Of a stretch of DNA of 63,276 nt, positions 52,126 through 61,891 are shown one piece after another. A program made the position numbers and the translations under genes. Location: assembly GCA_028819575.1 (NCBI GenBank), contig JAPPLB010000192.1:1-63276 (forward strand), written 5' to 3'. How positions within the stretch are numbered: the stretch's first letter is position 1; each line of letters starts with the position of its first letter. Origin of the DNA: Bryobacterales bacterium (lineage in GTDB: Bacteria > Acidobacteriota > Terriglobia > Bryobacterales > UBA6623). Below the pieces are notes generated by a model. It made no database searches and was not told the DNA's origin. It was given only the letters and a program-made list of their open reading frames with translations.

Positions 52126-53258
52126 GCCACCTTCTCTGCGAGAGCCGTGACGAGAGACGATCGAAATGCTTCGAGGTCCGGCTCACGAAGCTTGGCGTTT
52201 ACTGACACCCGAAGCCGCGAGGTTCCCCGCGGCACGGTTGGCGGACGGATGGCGCGCACGTCGAAGCCATCTTTCCGCAAGGCCTCTGCCGCCGCCATGG
52301 CTCGCTCGTTGTCTCCCAGCACGATCGGAATGATCTGCGACTCTCCTTGCGGCACGTGAACTCCCATCTCCGCCAGCATTGTCCGTAGTTTTCCGGCTGA
52401 CCGCAGCGTTCGCGCGCGAAGTTCGGGTTCGCGCACAACCACACTCAACGCGGCATCCAGAGCGGCCGCCAACGAAGGCGGCGCTGCGGTCGTAAAAACA
52501 AACGTGCGCGCGCGCTGAATCAGATACTCGATCGCCCAACGCGGACCCGCGACAAACGCCCCGCATACTCCCAACGCCTTGCCGGCGGTGTTCACGCTAA
52601 GGAAGACGTCATTGCCGACACCGGCCTGCTCGATCCGACCGCTGCCGCGTTCGCCGAAGACGCCCACGGCGTGTGCCTCATCAACGATCAGAGCCGTACC
52701 GGTCTCGCGGCATAGCTCCGCGTAGTCCTCGAGTGGCGCCAGGTCGCCGTCCATGCTGAACAGCGATTCGGTCACGAGGAATCGTTGTCCCGGAACCTGC
52801 TCTGAAACCAGGGCGCTTCGCAGAGCTCGCGCGTCGCAGTGCGGAAAGATGACTCGCCGCGCTCGCCCGAGCCGCATCCCATCGATCAAACTGGCGTGAT
52901 TCAACTCGTCTGAAAAAACGATATCGCCTTCTTGGAGGAAAGACGACAACACACCCAGATTCGCCGCATAGCCGCTGCTGAAATACAGGCTCGCCTCAGT
53001 CCCCTTCCAATCGGCGAAGCGCCGCTCGACATCCTGGAAAGCCTTGCGCTCTCCACGGAGCAAACGGGAAGCCGTCGATCCGACGCCCTCCTGCAAAACC
53101 GCCCGCGCCATCGCGCCGCGGATCAACGGATGATCGGCCAGCCCCAGGTAGTCGTTCGACGAGAGATCGATTCCTGATGGACTCCGCAGTTCCCTTCGCA
53201 GGCCTTGAGAGTCAAGTTCGCTCAGGATGCGGCGGGTACGATCTTCCAGCTCAGCCAT
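52104..53258 (-). CDS. bioF: 8-amino-7-oxononanoate synthase
   Basis: 384 residues. Condenses pimeloyl thioester and alanine. [51 protein letters not shown] and [15 protein letters not shown] (PLP Lys) are present. Overlaps bioB by 8 bp upstream and bioD downstream. Confidence 0.95.
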   Translation of the reverse strand: MAELEDRTRRILSELDSQGLRRELRSPSGIDLSSNDYLGLADHPLIRGAMARAVLQEGVGSTASRLLRGERKAFQDVERRFADWKGTEASLYFSSGYAANLGVLSSFLQEGDIVFSDELNHASLIDGMRLGRARRVIFPHCDARALRSALVSEQVPGQRFLVTESLFSMDGDLAPLEDYAELCRETGTALIVDEAHAVGVFGERGSGRIEQAGVGNDVFLSVNTAGKALGVCGAFVAGPRWAIEYLIQRARTFVFTTAAPPSLAAALDAALSVVVREPELRARTLRSAGKLRTMLAEMGVHVPQGESQIIPIVLGDNERAMAAAEALRKDGFDVRAIRPPTVPRGTSRLRVSVNAKLREPDLEAFRSSLVTALAEKVACRAASL

Positions 53259-54315
53259 GATCGGCTTTTACGGACAGGGGGAGCGGCGCCCCTTCGCTTC
53301 CTGTCATGGTGACCGGCTCGTTCATGAGCCGCATGCCCAGTTTATCGAGCAGTTGCCGGTCCCGGTCCATCTCGGGATTGGACGTGGTGAGCAGCTTGTC
53401 GCCCATGAAGATCGAATTCGCTCCGCCAAGGAAGCACAGCGCCTGCGCCTCGTCGGATAGAGACAATCGCCCGGCGCTCAACCGCACCATCGATGCCGGC
53501 ATCAGGATGCGCGCCGCCGCCACCATACGCACCAGCTCCAGTGGGTCCACGCTCCGCTGAGCAGCCAGAGGCGTCCCCTCTACTCGCACCAGCAGGTTGA
53601 TGGGCACACTCTCCGGGTGTGGTACCTGAGTCGACAGTTCCCGCAGAAGCCCGATGCGGTCGGTGCGGCTCTCGCCCATCCCGATGATGCCCCCGCAGCA
53701 AACGGTGATTCCCGCGGCGCGCACGCGGCCCAACGTATCGAGCCGCTCCTGGTACCGGCGTGTCGTTATGATTTCACCGTAGAACTCCGGCGAGGTGTCC
53801 AAATTATGGTTGTACGCCGTCAGACCTGCTTCGGCGAGCCTTTCGGCCTGTTGTCGGGTCAACATGCCGAGAGTGCAACACGCCTCCAGCCCCAACGAGC
53901 GGACGCCCCGCACCATCTCGACAACCCGCTCGAATTCATCACCTTCGGGGGCATCACGCCACGCCGCCCCCATGCAGAATCGCGTGGCGCCGTTGTCCCG
54001 CGCCGTGGCCGCAGCGTCTAACGTTTCGTCGACACTCAGCAGAGCTTGCGCATCGACCCCAGTCTTGTAACGAGCCGCCTGCGGGCAATAGGCGCAATCC
54101 TCCGGACAGCCCCCCGTCTTGATGCTGAGTAGAGTGCATCCCTGCACTTCGTCCGGGTTGTGAAAGGCACGATGTGCAGTCTGCGCGCTATACAGGAGCT
54201 CGGGGAAGGGCAGATCAAGAAGACTGGCTATTTCCTCGGCAGTCCAGTCATATCGCAACGGGGGGCGTTGGGGGGGAGTCGCCATACAGCCAAAGTCGTC
54301 GGTCAAGCTCTCCAT
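53251..54315 (-). CDS. bioB: Biotin synthase (radical SAM)
   Basis: 354 residues. Inserts sulfur into dethiobiotin. The radical-SAM cluster motif is [12 protein letters not shown]; the [2Fe-2S]-site cysteines are in [10 protein letters not shown] and [17 protein letters not shown] 54315 ([10 protein letters not shown]) is about 32 nt after the predicted transcription start; ATG 54285 is an alternative. First gene of bioB-F-D-A. bioC and bioH are not adjacent. Confidence 0.95.
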   Translation of the reverse strand: MESLTDDFGCMATPPQRPPLRYDWTAEEIASLLDLPFPELLYSAQTAHRAFHNPDEVQGCTLLSIKTGGCPEDCAYCPQAARYKTGVDAQALLSVDETLDAAATARDNGATRFCMGAAWRDAPEGDEFERVVEMVRGVRSLGLEACCTLGMLTRQQAERLAEAGLTAYNHNLDTSPEFYGEIITTRRYQERLDTLGRVRAAGITVCCGGIIGMGESRTDRIGLLRELSTQVPHPESVPINLLVRVEGTPLAAQRSVDPLELVRMVAAARILMPASMVRLSAGRLSLSDEAQALCFLGGANSIFMGDKLLTTSNPEMDRDRQLLDKLGMRLMNEPVTMTGSEGAPLPLSVKADHG

Positions 54316-54353
54316 TATCCGACACCGCCAAGCACCTCGGGGGATTGCGGCAC

Positions 54354-54382
54354 GCTATAATCATCTTAATTCCTATTGACAA
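54354..54382 (-). promoter_or_regulatory. Sigma70-type promoter of the bio operon, overlapping a divergent TATAAT
   Basis: Minus strand TTGTCA (54382-54377), 17-bp spacer, TATAGC (54359-54354). On the plus strand TATAAT (54356-54361) overlaps it and could serve the DUF2061 gene, though its -35 is poor. The overlap means the two directions may compete. No clear BirA or BioR operator was recognised. Confidence 0.6.
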
Positions 54383-54392
54383 AAGGGAGATT

Positions 54393-54617
54393 GTGTTGGA
54401 GAGCCACCAGCGCAGCATCGCCAAAGCCGCCAGTTATCGCTTGTTCGGCTCCCTGCTCACCGCACTGATTGCCTACCTGTTGTGCGGCGCTTGGGACGTG
54501 GCGCTGGGTGTGGGTCTGCTCGATTCCGTCGCCAAGATGGCGGCCTATTTCCTGCACGAGCGCCTCTGGGCGCGGATCAAGTGGGGGGCGCCAAGGCCGA
54601 CCGACTATCAGATCTAG
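54393..54617 (+). CDS. DUF2061 small membrane protein
   Basis: 74 residues from GTG 54393, chosen because AGGGAGA precedes it and the family N-terminus (SIAKAASYRLFGSLLTALIA) begins there. Two hydrophobic segments, then the conserved LLDSVAKMAAYFLHERLWAR. Members are often fused to or near sulfate-assimilation genes; function unknown. Divergent from bioB. Confidence 0.85.
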   Translation: MLESHQRSIAKAASYRLFGSLLTALIAYLLCGAWDVALGVGLLDSVAKMAAYFLHERLWARIKWGAPRPTDYQI

Positions 54618-54724
54618 CCATCAGCCCCCGTACCGGCCGAGACGGAGGTTTCTCATGGTCGGTTCTTGTGACGTGGATGTAATAGGATTGGTGATAGAAG
54701 ATCGAAGCGAACGTGAAGGCAGCT

Positions 54725-55168
54725 ATGGCGAAGTGGCTGAGAAACATCCGCGGCGCGGTCTTGATGGGCTTGGCCTGGGCCGGTGTATGGGCGCCGATTG
54801 GTCTGCTGATCGGGCTGATTGTGGATTCGGATGGGGCCATGGATGAGATGTGGGCGGCGGTGGGGGGATACCCGGGCTTCCTTTGCGGGGCAGTCTTTTT
54901 CACAGTGCTTGGGGTTTCAGAAGGCCGCCTCAGATTCGATGAGTTGCCGCTTTCACGAGTCTGCGCCAAGGGATCAACGAGTGGAGTGTTGGTTGGCATG
55001 CTTCCGTTTGTTTTGGGATCCATTGAAACCGGAGTGCTCCCGGTTTGGCTGCTGGGAGTCTTGATCATCGTGTCCATCACTCTATTGAGTGCGGTCTCAG
55101 CCGCAGGTTCACTGGCGCTGGCCAAATGGTGGAGGCGCAAGAACAGCTCCACGCCCGTGATGGCGTGA
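54725..55168 (+). CDS. Hypothetical four-segment membrane protein
   Basis: 147 residues from ATG 54725 (GTG 54713 also possible; AAGG is 5 nt before the ATG). Four hydrophobic segments: VLMGLAWAGVWAPIGLLIGL, PGFLCGAVFFTVLGV, TSGVLVGMLPFVLGS and LLGVLIIVSITLLSAVSAAG. Basic C-terminus KWWRRKN. No domain recognised; similar short proteins are common in environmental genomes. Confidence 0.65.
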   Translation: MAKWLRNIRGAVLMGLAWAGVWAPIGLLIGLIVDSDGAMDEMWAAVGGYPGFLCGAVFFTVLGVSEGRLRFDELPLSRVCAKGSTSGVLVGMLPFVLGSIETGVLPVWLLGVLIIVSITLLSAVSAAGSLALAKWWRRKNSSTPVMA

Positions 55169-55199
55169 TCGAGATGGACTCGCCGCAGAAGAGGCGAAT

Positions 55200-55313
55200 C
55201 CTGCTTGGCGCGCACAGTTGCGCTTGACCGCACATCGAACACGGCAAGCCGGCGCCAGGAAGTCCTGGCGGTCGTGTCGCGCGCTCGCCCCGTCAGGCGG
55301 GGAGAAAGACAGA
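55200..55313 (+). repeat. Family A repeat, copy A8 (diverged, no left end)
   Basis: CCTGCTTGGCGCGCACAGTT, then AACACGGCAAGCCGGCGCC, AAGTCCTGGCGGTCGTGTCG and the variant right end GGCGGGGAGAAAGACAG. Same order of blocks as A3-A6 but clearly older. It lies in the 449-bp gap 55169-55617; the rest of that gap holds nothing recognised. Confidence 0.7.
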
Positions 55314-55617
55314 CGAGCAGGGGCCGCAGTCCGATCAGTCGTTGTCTTGCCTCCCCTGGCGGTGTTCGAAGACATCGATTTCCAACGTCTTCCGACGGAC
55401 AGCCACCGCCAGTCGGCATCGCTTTAGCCGACCGCCTTGTCTGCCGCGTGATGAGTGGAGAGATGGTCTGGATGGGATGCCTTCCCTACAGTCGGCGTCG
55501 GTCGTTGCGACAAACAACGAGTTCACGAAAGTGATCCAGAGGTCCGTTTCGTACCGCGAAGCACTCGCCTTTCTGGCCTGTGCTAAGGTCACCCTATTGA
55601 TCGAGAAGGATTGGTGA

Positions 55618-57984
55618 ATGAGCTTCGAGGTTCGTAAGGCAGCCGTACTGGGCGCGGGCACGATGGGTTCGCGGATCGCAGCGCATCTTGCGAACGCCGG
55701 GGTCGAATGTCTGTTGCTCGATCTCCCCATCGAAGGCGCATCCACCGAAGCTGCTCGCAACGGCATTGCTGCGAAAGCGCACAAGGCCCTTCTCAAGTCG
55801 CGCCCGCAGGCCCTCTTTACTACAGACACGCTTCGGCGGATCGAGATCGGCAACTTCTCAGACCACCTTGCGCGAGTTTCGGAGGCGGACTGGATCATCG
55901 AGGCCGTTGTTGAGAACTTCGATGCCAAGCGCGAGATCCTCGCAAAGGTCGATGCATTGCGTCGTCCCGGTGCATTGATCACGACCAACACATCCGGCCT
56001 ACCCGTCGGAAGGCTAGCTGAAGGCATGTCCGACGATTTCCGAAAGCACTGGCTGGGAACGCACTTCTTCAATCCACCCCGCCACATGCGCCTGATGGAG
56101 CTGATTCCCACGCCTGAGAGCGATCCTCAAGTGGTCCAATTCGTCGCGGACTTTTGCAGCCGTCGTCTCGGCAAGGTGGTTGTCTATGCCAACGACCGCC
56201 CCAACTTTATCGCCAACCGCATCTTGCTCTTTTCCGTCATGCACACGTTGCAGGCGATGCGCTTGCATGGCTTGACGATCGAAGAGGTCGACGCCCTGAC
56301 CGGGCCGCTTGTCGGACGCCCTCGCATGGCGACCTTTCGCCTGGCCGACTTCATCGGCATCGATGTCTGTCTCTTCGTTGCGGAAACTCTGCATCGCCTC
56401 GTTCCCGACGATGAAAAATGTGAGGTCTACCGGCCGCCCGACTTTCTTCGCAAGATGGTCGAGCAGGGCTTCGTCGGAGACAAGGCCGGGCAAGGATTCT
56501 ACAAGAAAGTCAAGGGTAAGGGCCGCTCCGAGCGCTTGGTTCTCGATCTCGAAACGCTGGACTATCGGACGGCGAACAAACCAAGCTGGCCGGAATTGAA
56601 GCAAGCCGGGAAGGTCCGCGATCTTCCGGAGAGGATCAAGACGCTCATCGACGCTCCCACATCGTCAGGCCGTTTCCTATGGGAAACACTGAGTGAACTT
56701 TTCCTATACACCGCGGCGCGTATTCCCGAGGTGACGGATGACATCCGGTCCATCGACACGACCATGCGGACCGGGTTCAATTGGGAGCAGGGCATCTTCG
56801 AGATCTGGAACGGCCTCGGCGTCGAGCAGACGGTTGAACGCATGAAGGACGACGGCCGAGGCATTCCAGCGATCGTGGAAGCCGTGCTCGAGACACCCGA
56901 AAAGTCCTTTTACCAGGAGAAGGGTCTTGAGGTCACCTACTTCGACTTCCCGGCAAAGCGCCACCAGCCGCTGGGCGATCCCGAGGGCTTCATTCGCCTA
57001 GCTTCTCTGCATCGGCGCAAACGAACCCTGAAATCCAATGACAGCGCCAGCCTTGTGGACCTGGGTGACGGCATCGTCTGCCTGGAGTTTCATTCCAAAG
57101 CGAACTCACTCGATGAAGGTGTACTCGGCCTGCTGCGGGAAACCATCGACGACTTCGAGGACAATCACCGGGCGCTGGTCATCGGCAATGATGGCGCTCA
57201 TTTTTGCGTCGGCGCCAATCTCGCAATGCTTCTCGGATGGTGTCAATCGAAGAACTGGCAACGCATCGAGCAGGCTGTCGACGAAGTGCAAACGCTGTTC
57301 CGCGCGCTTCGCGGGCTGCCCAAACCCAGCGTCGCCGCCGTCTTCGGACAAACGCTTGCCGGCGGTTGCGAACTCACGCTTCACTGCGACCGTGTGCAGG
57401 CCGCGGCCGAGACATACATGGGACTCGTCGAGGTAGGCGCAGGTTTAATTCCCGCGGCCGGAGGCTGCACGGAGTTGCTGCGCCGGCACACCGCCCCTCT
57501 TCAAGCGAAACACGATCTCACTCCTGCTACGCAAGCGGTCTTTGAACGGATCGGCATGGCCAAAGTCTCCAACAGCGCCGAGGAAGCCCGCGAGTGGAAT
57601 CTCTTGCGGCCCGCCGACCTCATCTCGATGAACCGCGATCACCTGCTGTCCGATGCTCGGCATACAGCTCGGCTTCTTGCCGCCGCGCCGTACCAACCGC
57701 CGCGGCGCTCCGAGATACTTGTCGGAGGACAAGGCACCCTGGCAGCCCTCAACCTGGCGATCTATCTGATGCACGAAGCCGGCTACATCAGTGACTACGA
57801 CCGTCACATCGGGAGCAAGTTGGCCACCGTTCTCGCCGGCGGGCCTTTGTCCCAGCCCGCTTGGGTTTCAGAGGACTATTTGCTCGGTCTGGAGAAAGAA
57901 GCCTTCCTCAGCCTGTGCGGGGAAGAGAGAACGCAGCAGCGCATGAGCCACATTCTGGAAACCGGCAAACCACTCCGCAATTAG
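55618..57984 (+). CDS. 3-hydroxyacyl-CoA dehydrogenase / enoyl-CoA hydratase (FadN-like)
   Basis: 788 residues. N-terminal half is the dehydrogenase: VLGAGTMGSRIAAHLANAG binds NAD, NTSGLPVGRLAEGM and HFFNPPRHMRLMELIPT follow, with the C-terminal dehydrogenase helix domain near residues 190-300. The C-terminal part (from about 470) is a crotonase fold: ALVIGNDGAHFCVGANLAML and FGQTLAGGCELTLHCDRVQA, VEVGAGLIPAAGG. The order dehydrogenase-then-hydratase is that of FadN rather than FadB. Works in fatty-acid beta-oxidation; a thiolase and acyl-CoA dehydrogenase are not nearby. The TAG stop begins repeat D2. Confidence 0.93.
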   Translation: MSFEVRKAAVLGAGTMGSRIAAHLANAGVECLLLDLPIEGASTEAARNGIAAKAHKALLKSRPQALFTTDTLRRIEIGNFSDHLARVSEADWIIEAVVENFDAKREILAKVDALRRPGALITTNTSGLPVGRLAEGMSDDFRKHWLGTHFFNPPRHMRLMELIPTPESDPQVVQFVADFCSRRLGKVVVYANDRPNFIANRILLFSVMHTLQAMRLHGLTIEEVDALTGPLVGRPRMATFRLADFIGIDVCLFVAETLHRLVPDDEKCEVYRPPDFLRKMVEQGFVGDKAGQGFYKKVKGKGRSERLVLDLETLDYRTANKPSWPELKQAGKVRDLPERIKTLIDAPTSSGRFLWETLSELFLYTAARIPEVTDDIRSIDTTMRTGFNWEQGIFEIWNGLGVEQTVERMKDDGRGIPAIVEAVLETPEKSFYQEKGLEVTYFDFPAKRHQPLGDPEGFIRLASLHRRKRTLKSNDSASLVDLGDGIVCLEFHSKANSLDEGVLGLLRETIDDFEDNHRALVIGNDGAHFCVGANLAMLLGWCQSKNWQRIEQAVDEVQTLFRALRGLPKPSVAAVFGQTLAGGCELTLHCDRVQAAAETYMGLVEVGAGLIPAAGGCTELLRRHTAPLQAKHDLTPATQAVFERIGMAKVSNSAEEAREWNLLRPADLISMNRDHLLSDARHTARLLAAAPYQPPRRSEILVGGQGTLAALNLAIYLMHEAGYISDYDRHIGSKLATVLAGGPLSQPAWVSEDYLLGLEKEAFLSLCGEERTQQRMSHILETGKPLRN

Positions 57985-58061
57985 TTTTTTTCTTCGCTGC
58001 CAAGGTTCACATTCGAGTCAAGTTGACGCGGCGATCCGTTCTCCTGCTTGTCGGTCTGAGG
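57982..58061 (+). repeat. Family D repeat, copy D2
   Basis: TAG of the preceding gene, then TTTTTTTCTTCGCTGCCAAG, the perfect palindrome GTCAAGTTGAC (58017-58027), GCGGCGATCC and GGTCTGAGG. Aligns over its full length with D1 (2921-2999, minus strand). Both copies begin at the stop codon of an unrelated gene. Confidence 0.75.
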
Positions 58062-58282
58062 ACTTCCTCGCTAGCCTTGGACAGAGACGCCGCTCGCTCA
58101 CTTCCCAAGAGACTCCCCGACATCTCGCGCACGGGAGGGTGGAAGCATCCCACGCAGACTCGAAGCTACTATTGCCGGAAGGCCAGCGGCGGCATGGCCG
58201 TCAAGCGGGCGGGACGATTCCGGGTGCTACGCTACGGGGAAAGCGCCGTCGGAGCGACGGTTGCCTTCCTGCGAAGACCAAG

Positions 58283-59932
58283 ATGAAGCTAGCGCTCGGC
58301 CAAGTCAACCCCACTGTGGGCGACCTTGCGGGCAACGTCGATCGAATGATCGCGATGACCCGAAAGGCGGCTGCGGTGTCCGCCGATCTGATGGTGTTCC
58401 CTGAACTCGCCGTAAGCGGCTATCCGCCCCGCGACCTCGTCGAGATTCCGCACTACCTCGAACGCAACGAGAACGAGTTGCGGCGTTTGGCGCGCGAGAC
58501 ATCGGCTCTGGGAATCGCCGTCATCGTGGGCTACGCGGGCAGTTCCGAACCTGGTGGATCGCGGCCGGCCTCAAACTGCGCCGCCTATCTGCGAAACGGC
58601 CAGGTGCTGCACCGGCAAAGCAAAATGCTGTTGCCTACCTATGACGTCTTCGACGAGTGGCGATACTTCGAGCCGGCGAAGAACCAGCAAGTCTGGCAAC
58701 TCGACGGATGCCGCATGGCAGTCACGATCTGCGAGGACGTTTGGAACGACAAACAGTTCTGGGATCGCCGGCGCTACGAACGCGACCCGGTCGAAGAACT
58801 CGTGCAGCAGGGTACGGATATCGTCATCAACATCGCCTCGTCTCCGTATCACATGGACAAGCGCAAGTTGCGGCTGAACATGATCTCCGCCACAGCGCGC
58901 CGTTGGGACGTGCCGATCGCCATGGTCAACCAGGTGGGGGGGAACGATCAACTCGTCTTCGACGGATCGAGCTTCGTCGTCGGGGCGGACGGCGGCATCC
59001 GCGCCCGCGCCAACTCCTTCCGCGAGGACCTGCTCTTCTACGACACGGAAGCGGGCGTCGGCGACATCCGTGAGCAATCGTCGAACGAGTGCGATGCGCT
59101 GTATGACGCCTTGGTTCTCGGCACGCGCGATTACACGGGAAAATGCGGGTTCCGAAGCGCAATCGTAGGCTTGAGCGGCGGCATGGATTCATCGCTCACA
59201 GCCGCCATCGCCGTCGATGCCTTGGGCGCCGAAAACGTGATGGGAGTCGGCATGCCTGGTCCGTTTTCGTCCGAGGGAAGTATCAGCGATGCGAAGCAGT
59301 TGGCCGAAGCACTGGGTATCCGTTTCGAGATCATCAGCATCAACGACGCTTACGCCACCATGACGAAAGCTCTCGACACCGTCTTCGAGGGCCGTGAGCC
59401 GGACACCGCCGAGGAAAACCTGCAGGCTCGACTACGGGGCGACACCTTGATGGCGCTTTCGAACAAGTTTGGCTCGATAGTGCTCACGACCGGCAACAAG
59501 AGCGAAATCGCCGTTGGATACTGCACCCTCTACGGCGACATGGCCGGGGGGTTGGCCGTCATCAGTGACGTGCCCAAGACCCTGGTCTACAAGCTGGCTC
59601 GGATCGTGAACCAGCGGCGTACCGGAACAATTCCCGAGTCTGTCTTCACCAAGCCGCCCTCCGCTGAGTTGCGGCCCGATCAGAAAGACACCGACTCTCT
59701 CCCGGCGTACGAAGTGCTCGACCCGATCCTTCAACTCTACGTCGAGCAGTACGAGGAACCATCCGCCATCGCGAAGAAACTGGGGCTTCCCGAAGACCTC
59801 ATTCGCGACGTCACACGCAAGGTGGAGCGCAACGAATACAAGCGCCAGCAGGCGGCGCCCGGCCTGCGCGTTACCTCGAAAGCCTTCGGAATGGGCCGCC
59901 GCTTCCCCATTGCGCAGCGCTACTCGCCCTGA
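58283..59932 (+). CDS. nadE: Glutamine-dependent NAD+ synthetase
   Basis: 549 residues from ATG 58283 (MKLALGQVNPTVGDLAGN). N-terminal nitrilase-type glutaminase: catalytic Glu in FPELAVSGYPPRDL, Lys in RQSKMLLPTYDVFDEWRYF, Cys in MAVTICEDVW. C-terminal synthetase: P-loop GLSGGMDSS, then TTGNKSEIAVGYCTLYGDMA. Makes NAD+ from deamido-NAD+, using glutamine as nitrogen donor. A longer upstream frame is low-complexity and rejected. Confidence 0.95.
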   Translation: MKLALGQVNPTVGDLAGNVDRMIAMTRKAAAVSADLMVFPELAVSGYPPRDLVEIPHYLERNENELRRLARETSALGIAVIVGYAGSSEPGGSRPASNCAAYLRNGQVLHRQSKMLLPTYDVFDEWRYFEPAKNQQVWQLDGCRMAVTICEDVWNDKQFWDRRRYERDPVEELVQQGTDIVINIASSPYHMDKRKLRLNMISATARRWDVPIAMVNQVGGNDQLVFDGSSFVVGADGGIRARANSFREDLLFYDTEAGVGDIREQSSNECDALYDALVLGTRDYTGKCGFRSAIVGLSGGMDSSLTAAIAVDALGAENVMGVGMPGPFSSEGSISDAKQLAEALGIRFEIISINDAYATMTKALDTVFEGREPDTAEENLQARLRGDTLMALSNKFGSIVLTTGNKSEIAVGYCTLYGDMAGGLAVISDVPKTLVYKLARIVNQRRTGTIPESVFTKPPSAELRPDQKDTDSLPAYEVLDPILQLYVEQYEEPSAIAKKLGLPEDLIRDVTRKVERNEYKRQQAAPGLRVTSKAFGMGRRFPIAQRYSP

Positions 59933-59991
59933 TTGACAGACCAAGCCGGTGAGGGTGAAGGCTCGTAGCTTCCCTATAATGAGTCGTCTTC

Positions 59992-61308
59992 ATGCCCCCC
60001 CTTCATCTCGGCATCATCGGCCTCGGTAACGTAGGGCGTGGCACTCTCCGCATTCTGCACGACAACGCGTCTCTGATCAAGCGCAAGCTGGGCTTCCCGC
60101 TCGTCGTGAAGGCCCTTTGCTCGCGGTCAGTGCTGGCCGAGCCTCCTGAGGAAGTCCTGCACTTCCCCGATGCATTGCTGACAGCGGACTGGAAAGACGT
60201 CGTCAACCATCCCGACGTTCACATCGTTGCGGAACTCGTCGGTGGCACCGACGCGGCGGCCCGGATCGTCGAATCTTCGATTGCCGCCGGCAAATCATTC
60301 GTCACGGCCAACAAGGAGCTGATGGCGGAGCAAGGCGCCGATATCTGGGAGAAGGCCATCGACGCTAACACCTGCCTGGCAATGGAAGCAAGCGTCGCCG
60401 GCGGAATACCGATCCACTCCGTGTTGCGCGAGGGAATCTCCGGAGACCGGGTTGCTTCGTTGGTCGGCATCCTGAACGGCACATCAAACTACATCTTGAC
60501 GGAGATGGAGAGGCGCGGCGAGGCGCTGGAAACGGTTCTCAAAGAGGCGCAGGATCTGGGCTACGCCGAAGCCGACCCAACGGCCGATGTGGATGGCTAC
60601 GACGCCCAATCGAAGTTGACTCTGCTGGCCGCGCTCGCTTTCGGCGTCAAGATCACCCCTTCCGACATCCATCGCGAGGGCATCCGGCGCATACGCAACA
60701 TCGATTTCGCGTACGCTTCGCGGCTCGGTCAGACCGTGCGTTTGATCGCGGCTGCCGAACAGACCGATCGAGGCCTGTTGCTGTCCGTTCGACCCGCTCT
60801 GATCCCCCGCGATACGATCCTGGCGCACGTCCAGGGTTCTTATAACGCCATCTGGATCAGGGGGGTCCACGGAGAGGATACGTTCTATTACGGCCGTGGC
60901 GCAGGACCGACACCCACTGGCGTCGCCGTCGTCAGTGACCTGATGCGCGTGGCCCGTGAAATCGTCAACGGCAGTCCCGAAAGGGTCTCGCCATTTGCCC
61001 ATCCGGCTCTGGAGAAGTACGCGCCGGCTCCCATCGAGCACCAGGTGCGAGCTTACTACCTCAGATTCCGGGTGAGGGATCAACCGGGCATTATTGCGAC
61101 CCTTGCCTCGATTCTCGCGGAGGCCGGTATCAGCCTGGAAGCCGTGCTCCAGGAGCCCAGCTTCAATAAAGCCGACCTGCCGTTCGTCATCACGATCGAA
61201 CCCACGGAAGAAGGCTCTTTGCGCCAGGCCGTCAGCCACATGGACGGTCTTGGCTTTCTCGTCGACCAACCCCTGACCCTGCCCCTCGAACTCGGTCTCC
61301 AGCAGTAA
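59992..61308 (+). CDS. hom: Homoserine dehydrogenase
   Basis: 438 residues. GIIGLGNVGRGTLRILHDN binds NAD(P); SFVTANKELMAEQGADIWEK, GGIPIHSVLREG, GILNGTSNYILTEME and DLGYAEADPTADVDGYDAQS are the catalytic blocks. C-terminal ACT domain (VRDQPGIIATLASILAEAGI) suggests threonine control. Reduces aspartate semialdehyde to homoserine, so it draws on the same pool as DapA. Unlinked to lysC. TATAAT (59975-59980) ends 11 nt before the ATG. Confidence 0.95.
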   Translation: MPPLHLGIIGLGNVGRGTLRILHDNASLIKRKLGFPLVVKALCSRSVLAEPPEEVLHFPDALLTADWKDVVNHPDVHIVAELVGGTDAAARIVESSIAAGKSFVTANKELMAEQGADIWEKAIDANTCLAMEASVAGGIPIHSVLREGISGDRVASLVGILNGTSNYILTEMERRGEALETVLKEAQDLGYAEADPTADVDGYDAQSKLTLLAALAFGVKITPSDIHREGIRRIRNIDFAYASRLGQTVRLIAAAEQTDRGLLLSVRPALIPRDTILAHVQGSYNAIWIRGVHGEDTFYYGRGAGPTPTGVAVVSDLMRVAREIVNGSPERVSPFAHPALEKYAPAPIEHQVRAYYLRFRVRDQPGIIATLASILAEAGISLEAVLQEPSFNKADLPFVITIEPTEEGSLRQAVSHMDGLGFLVDQPLTLPLELGLQQ

Positions 61309-61514
61309 CGTTCGGTCGAGTCGCTCGCTTCGACAGCTCCCATCCGCAACAAGGGGTTGTTCGCCCACGGGCCATCCGGGTTTCGCGGCCGGCGGGACCG
61401 ATAGCAGGTGCAGGCTGCCGGATAGCCTGACGCTGGTGGTTCATGTTCACAAAGCCTGTGCGTCAAGAGTGGTTCTCAGGCGTTCGTATCCGGAGGCGCC
61501 CTGACCCTGCTTAG

Positions 61515-61690
61515 CCTGCATTTCTCACCACGCAGCGAGGCGAAGTGCGTGAGAGGGCCGTCAGGGCGAGGCGCGAGCCGCTTGGCGCGCGCAGGCGTAC
61601 TTGACAGTACGTTGAGCACGGCAAGCAAGCGCAACGAAGTCCTGGCGGTCGTATCGTGTGCTTCGACCGTCGGGTGGTGAGAAATGCAGG
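61515..61690 (+). repeat. Family A palindromic repeat, copy A6 (full)
   Basis: 176 bp, from CCTGCATTTCTCACCACGCA to GGTGGTGAGAAATGCAGG, centre GTACTTGACAGTAC. Flanked by TTAG on the left and TTAG on the right, consistent with a short TA-containing target. It lies in the 583-bp gap 61309-61891, which otherwise holds only a TATAGT at 61821-61826. Confidence 0.92.
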
Positions 61691-61891
61691 TTAGACCCTC
61701 CGGGTGGTTTGCGCCGCGGTTCACCATCATGCCTCCGGCGTCGAAACCCTTGATTCGCCTCCTGTCTCGTCGCCGGAATTGCAATGCCACGGGAACCCGG
61801 CGCAGAAGCGTCCGTGGTGGTATAGTCGATGGCTGGTTGGCCTGAGAAACCTTTCCTCTTCCGTCATTGTTGAGCGTATCGAGACTCCCGA

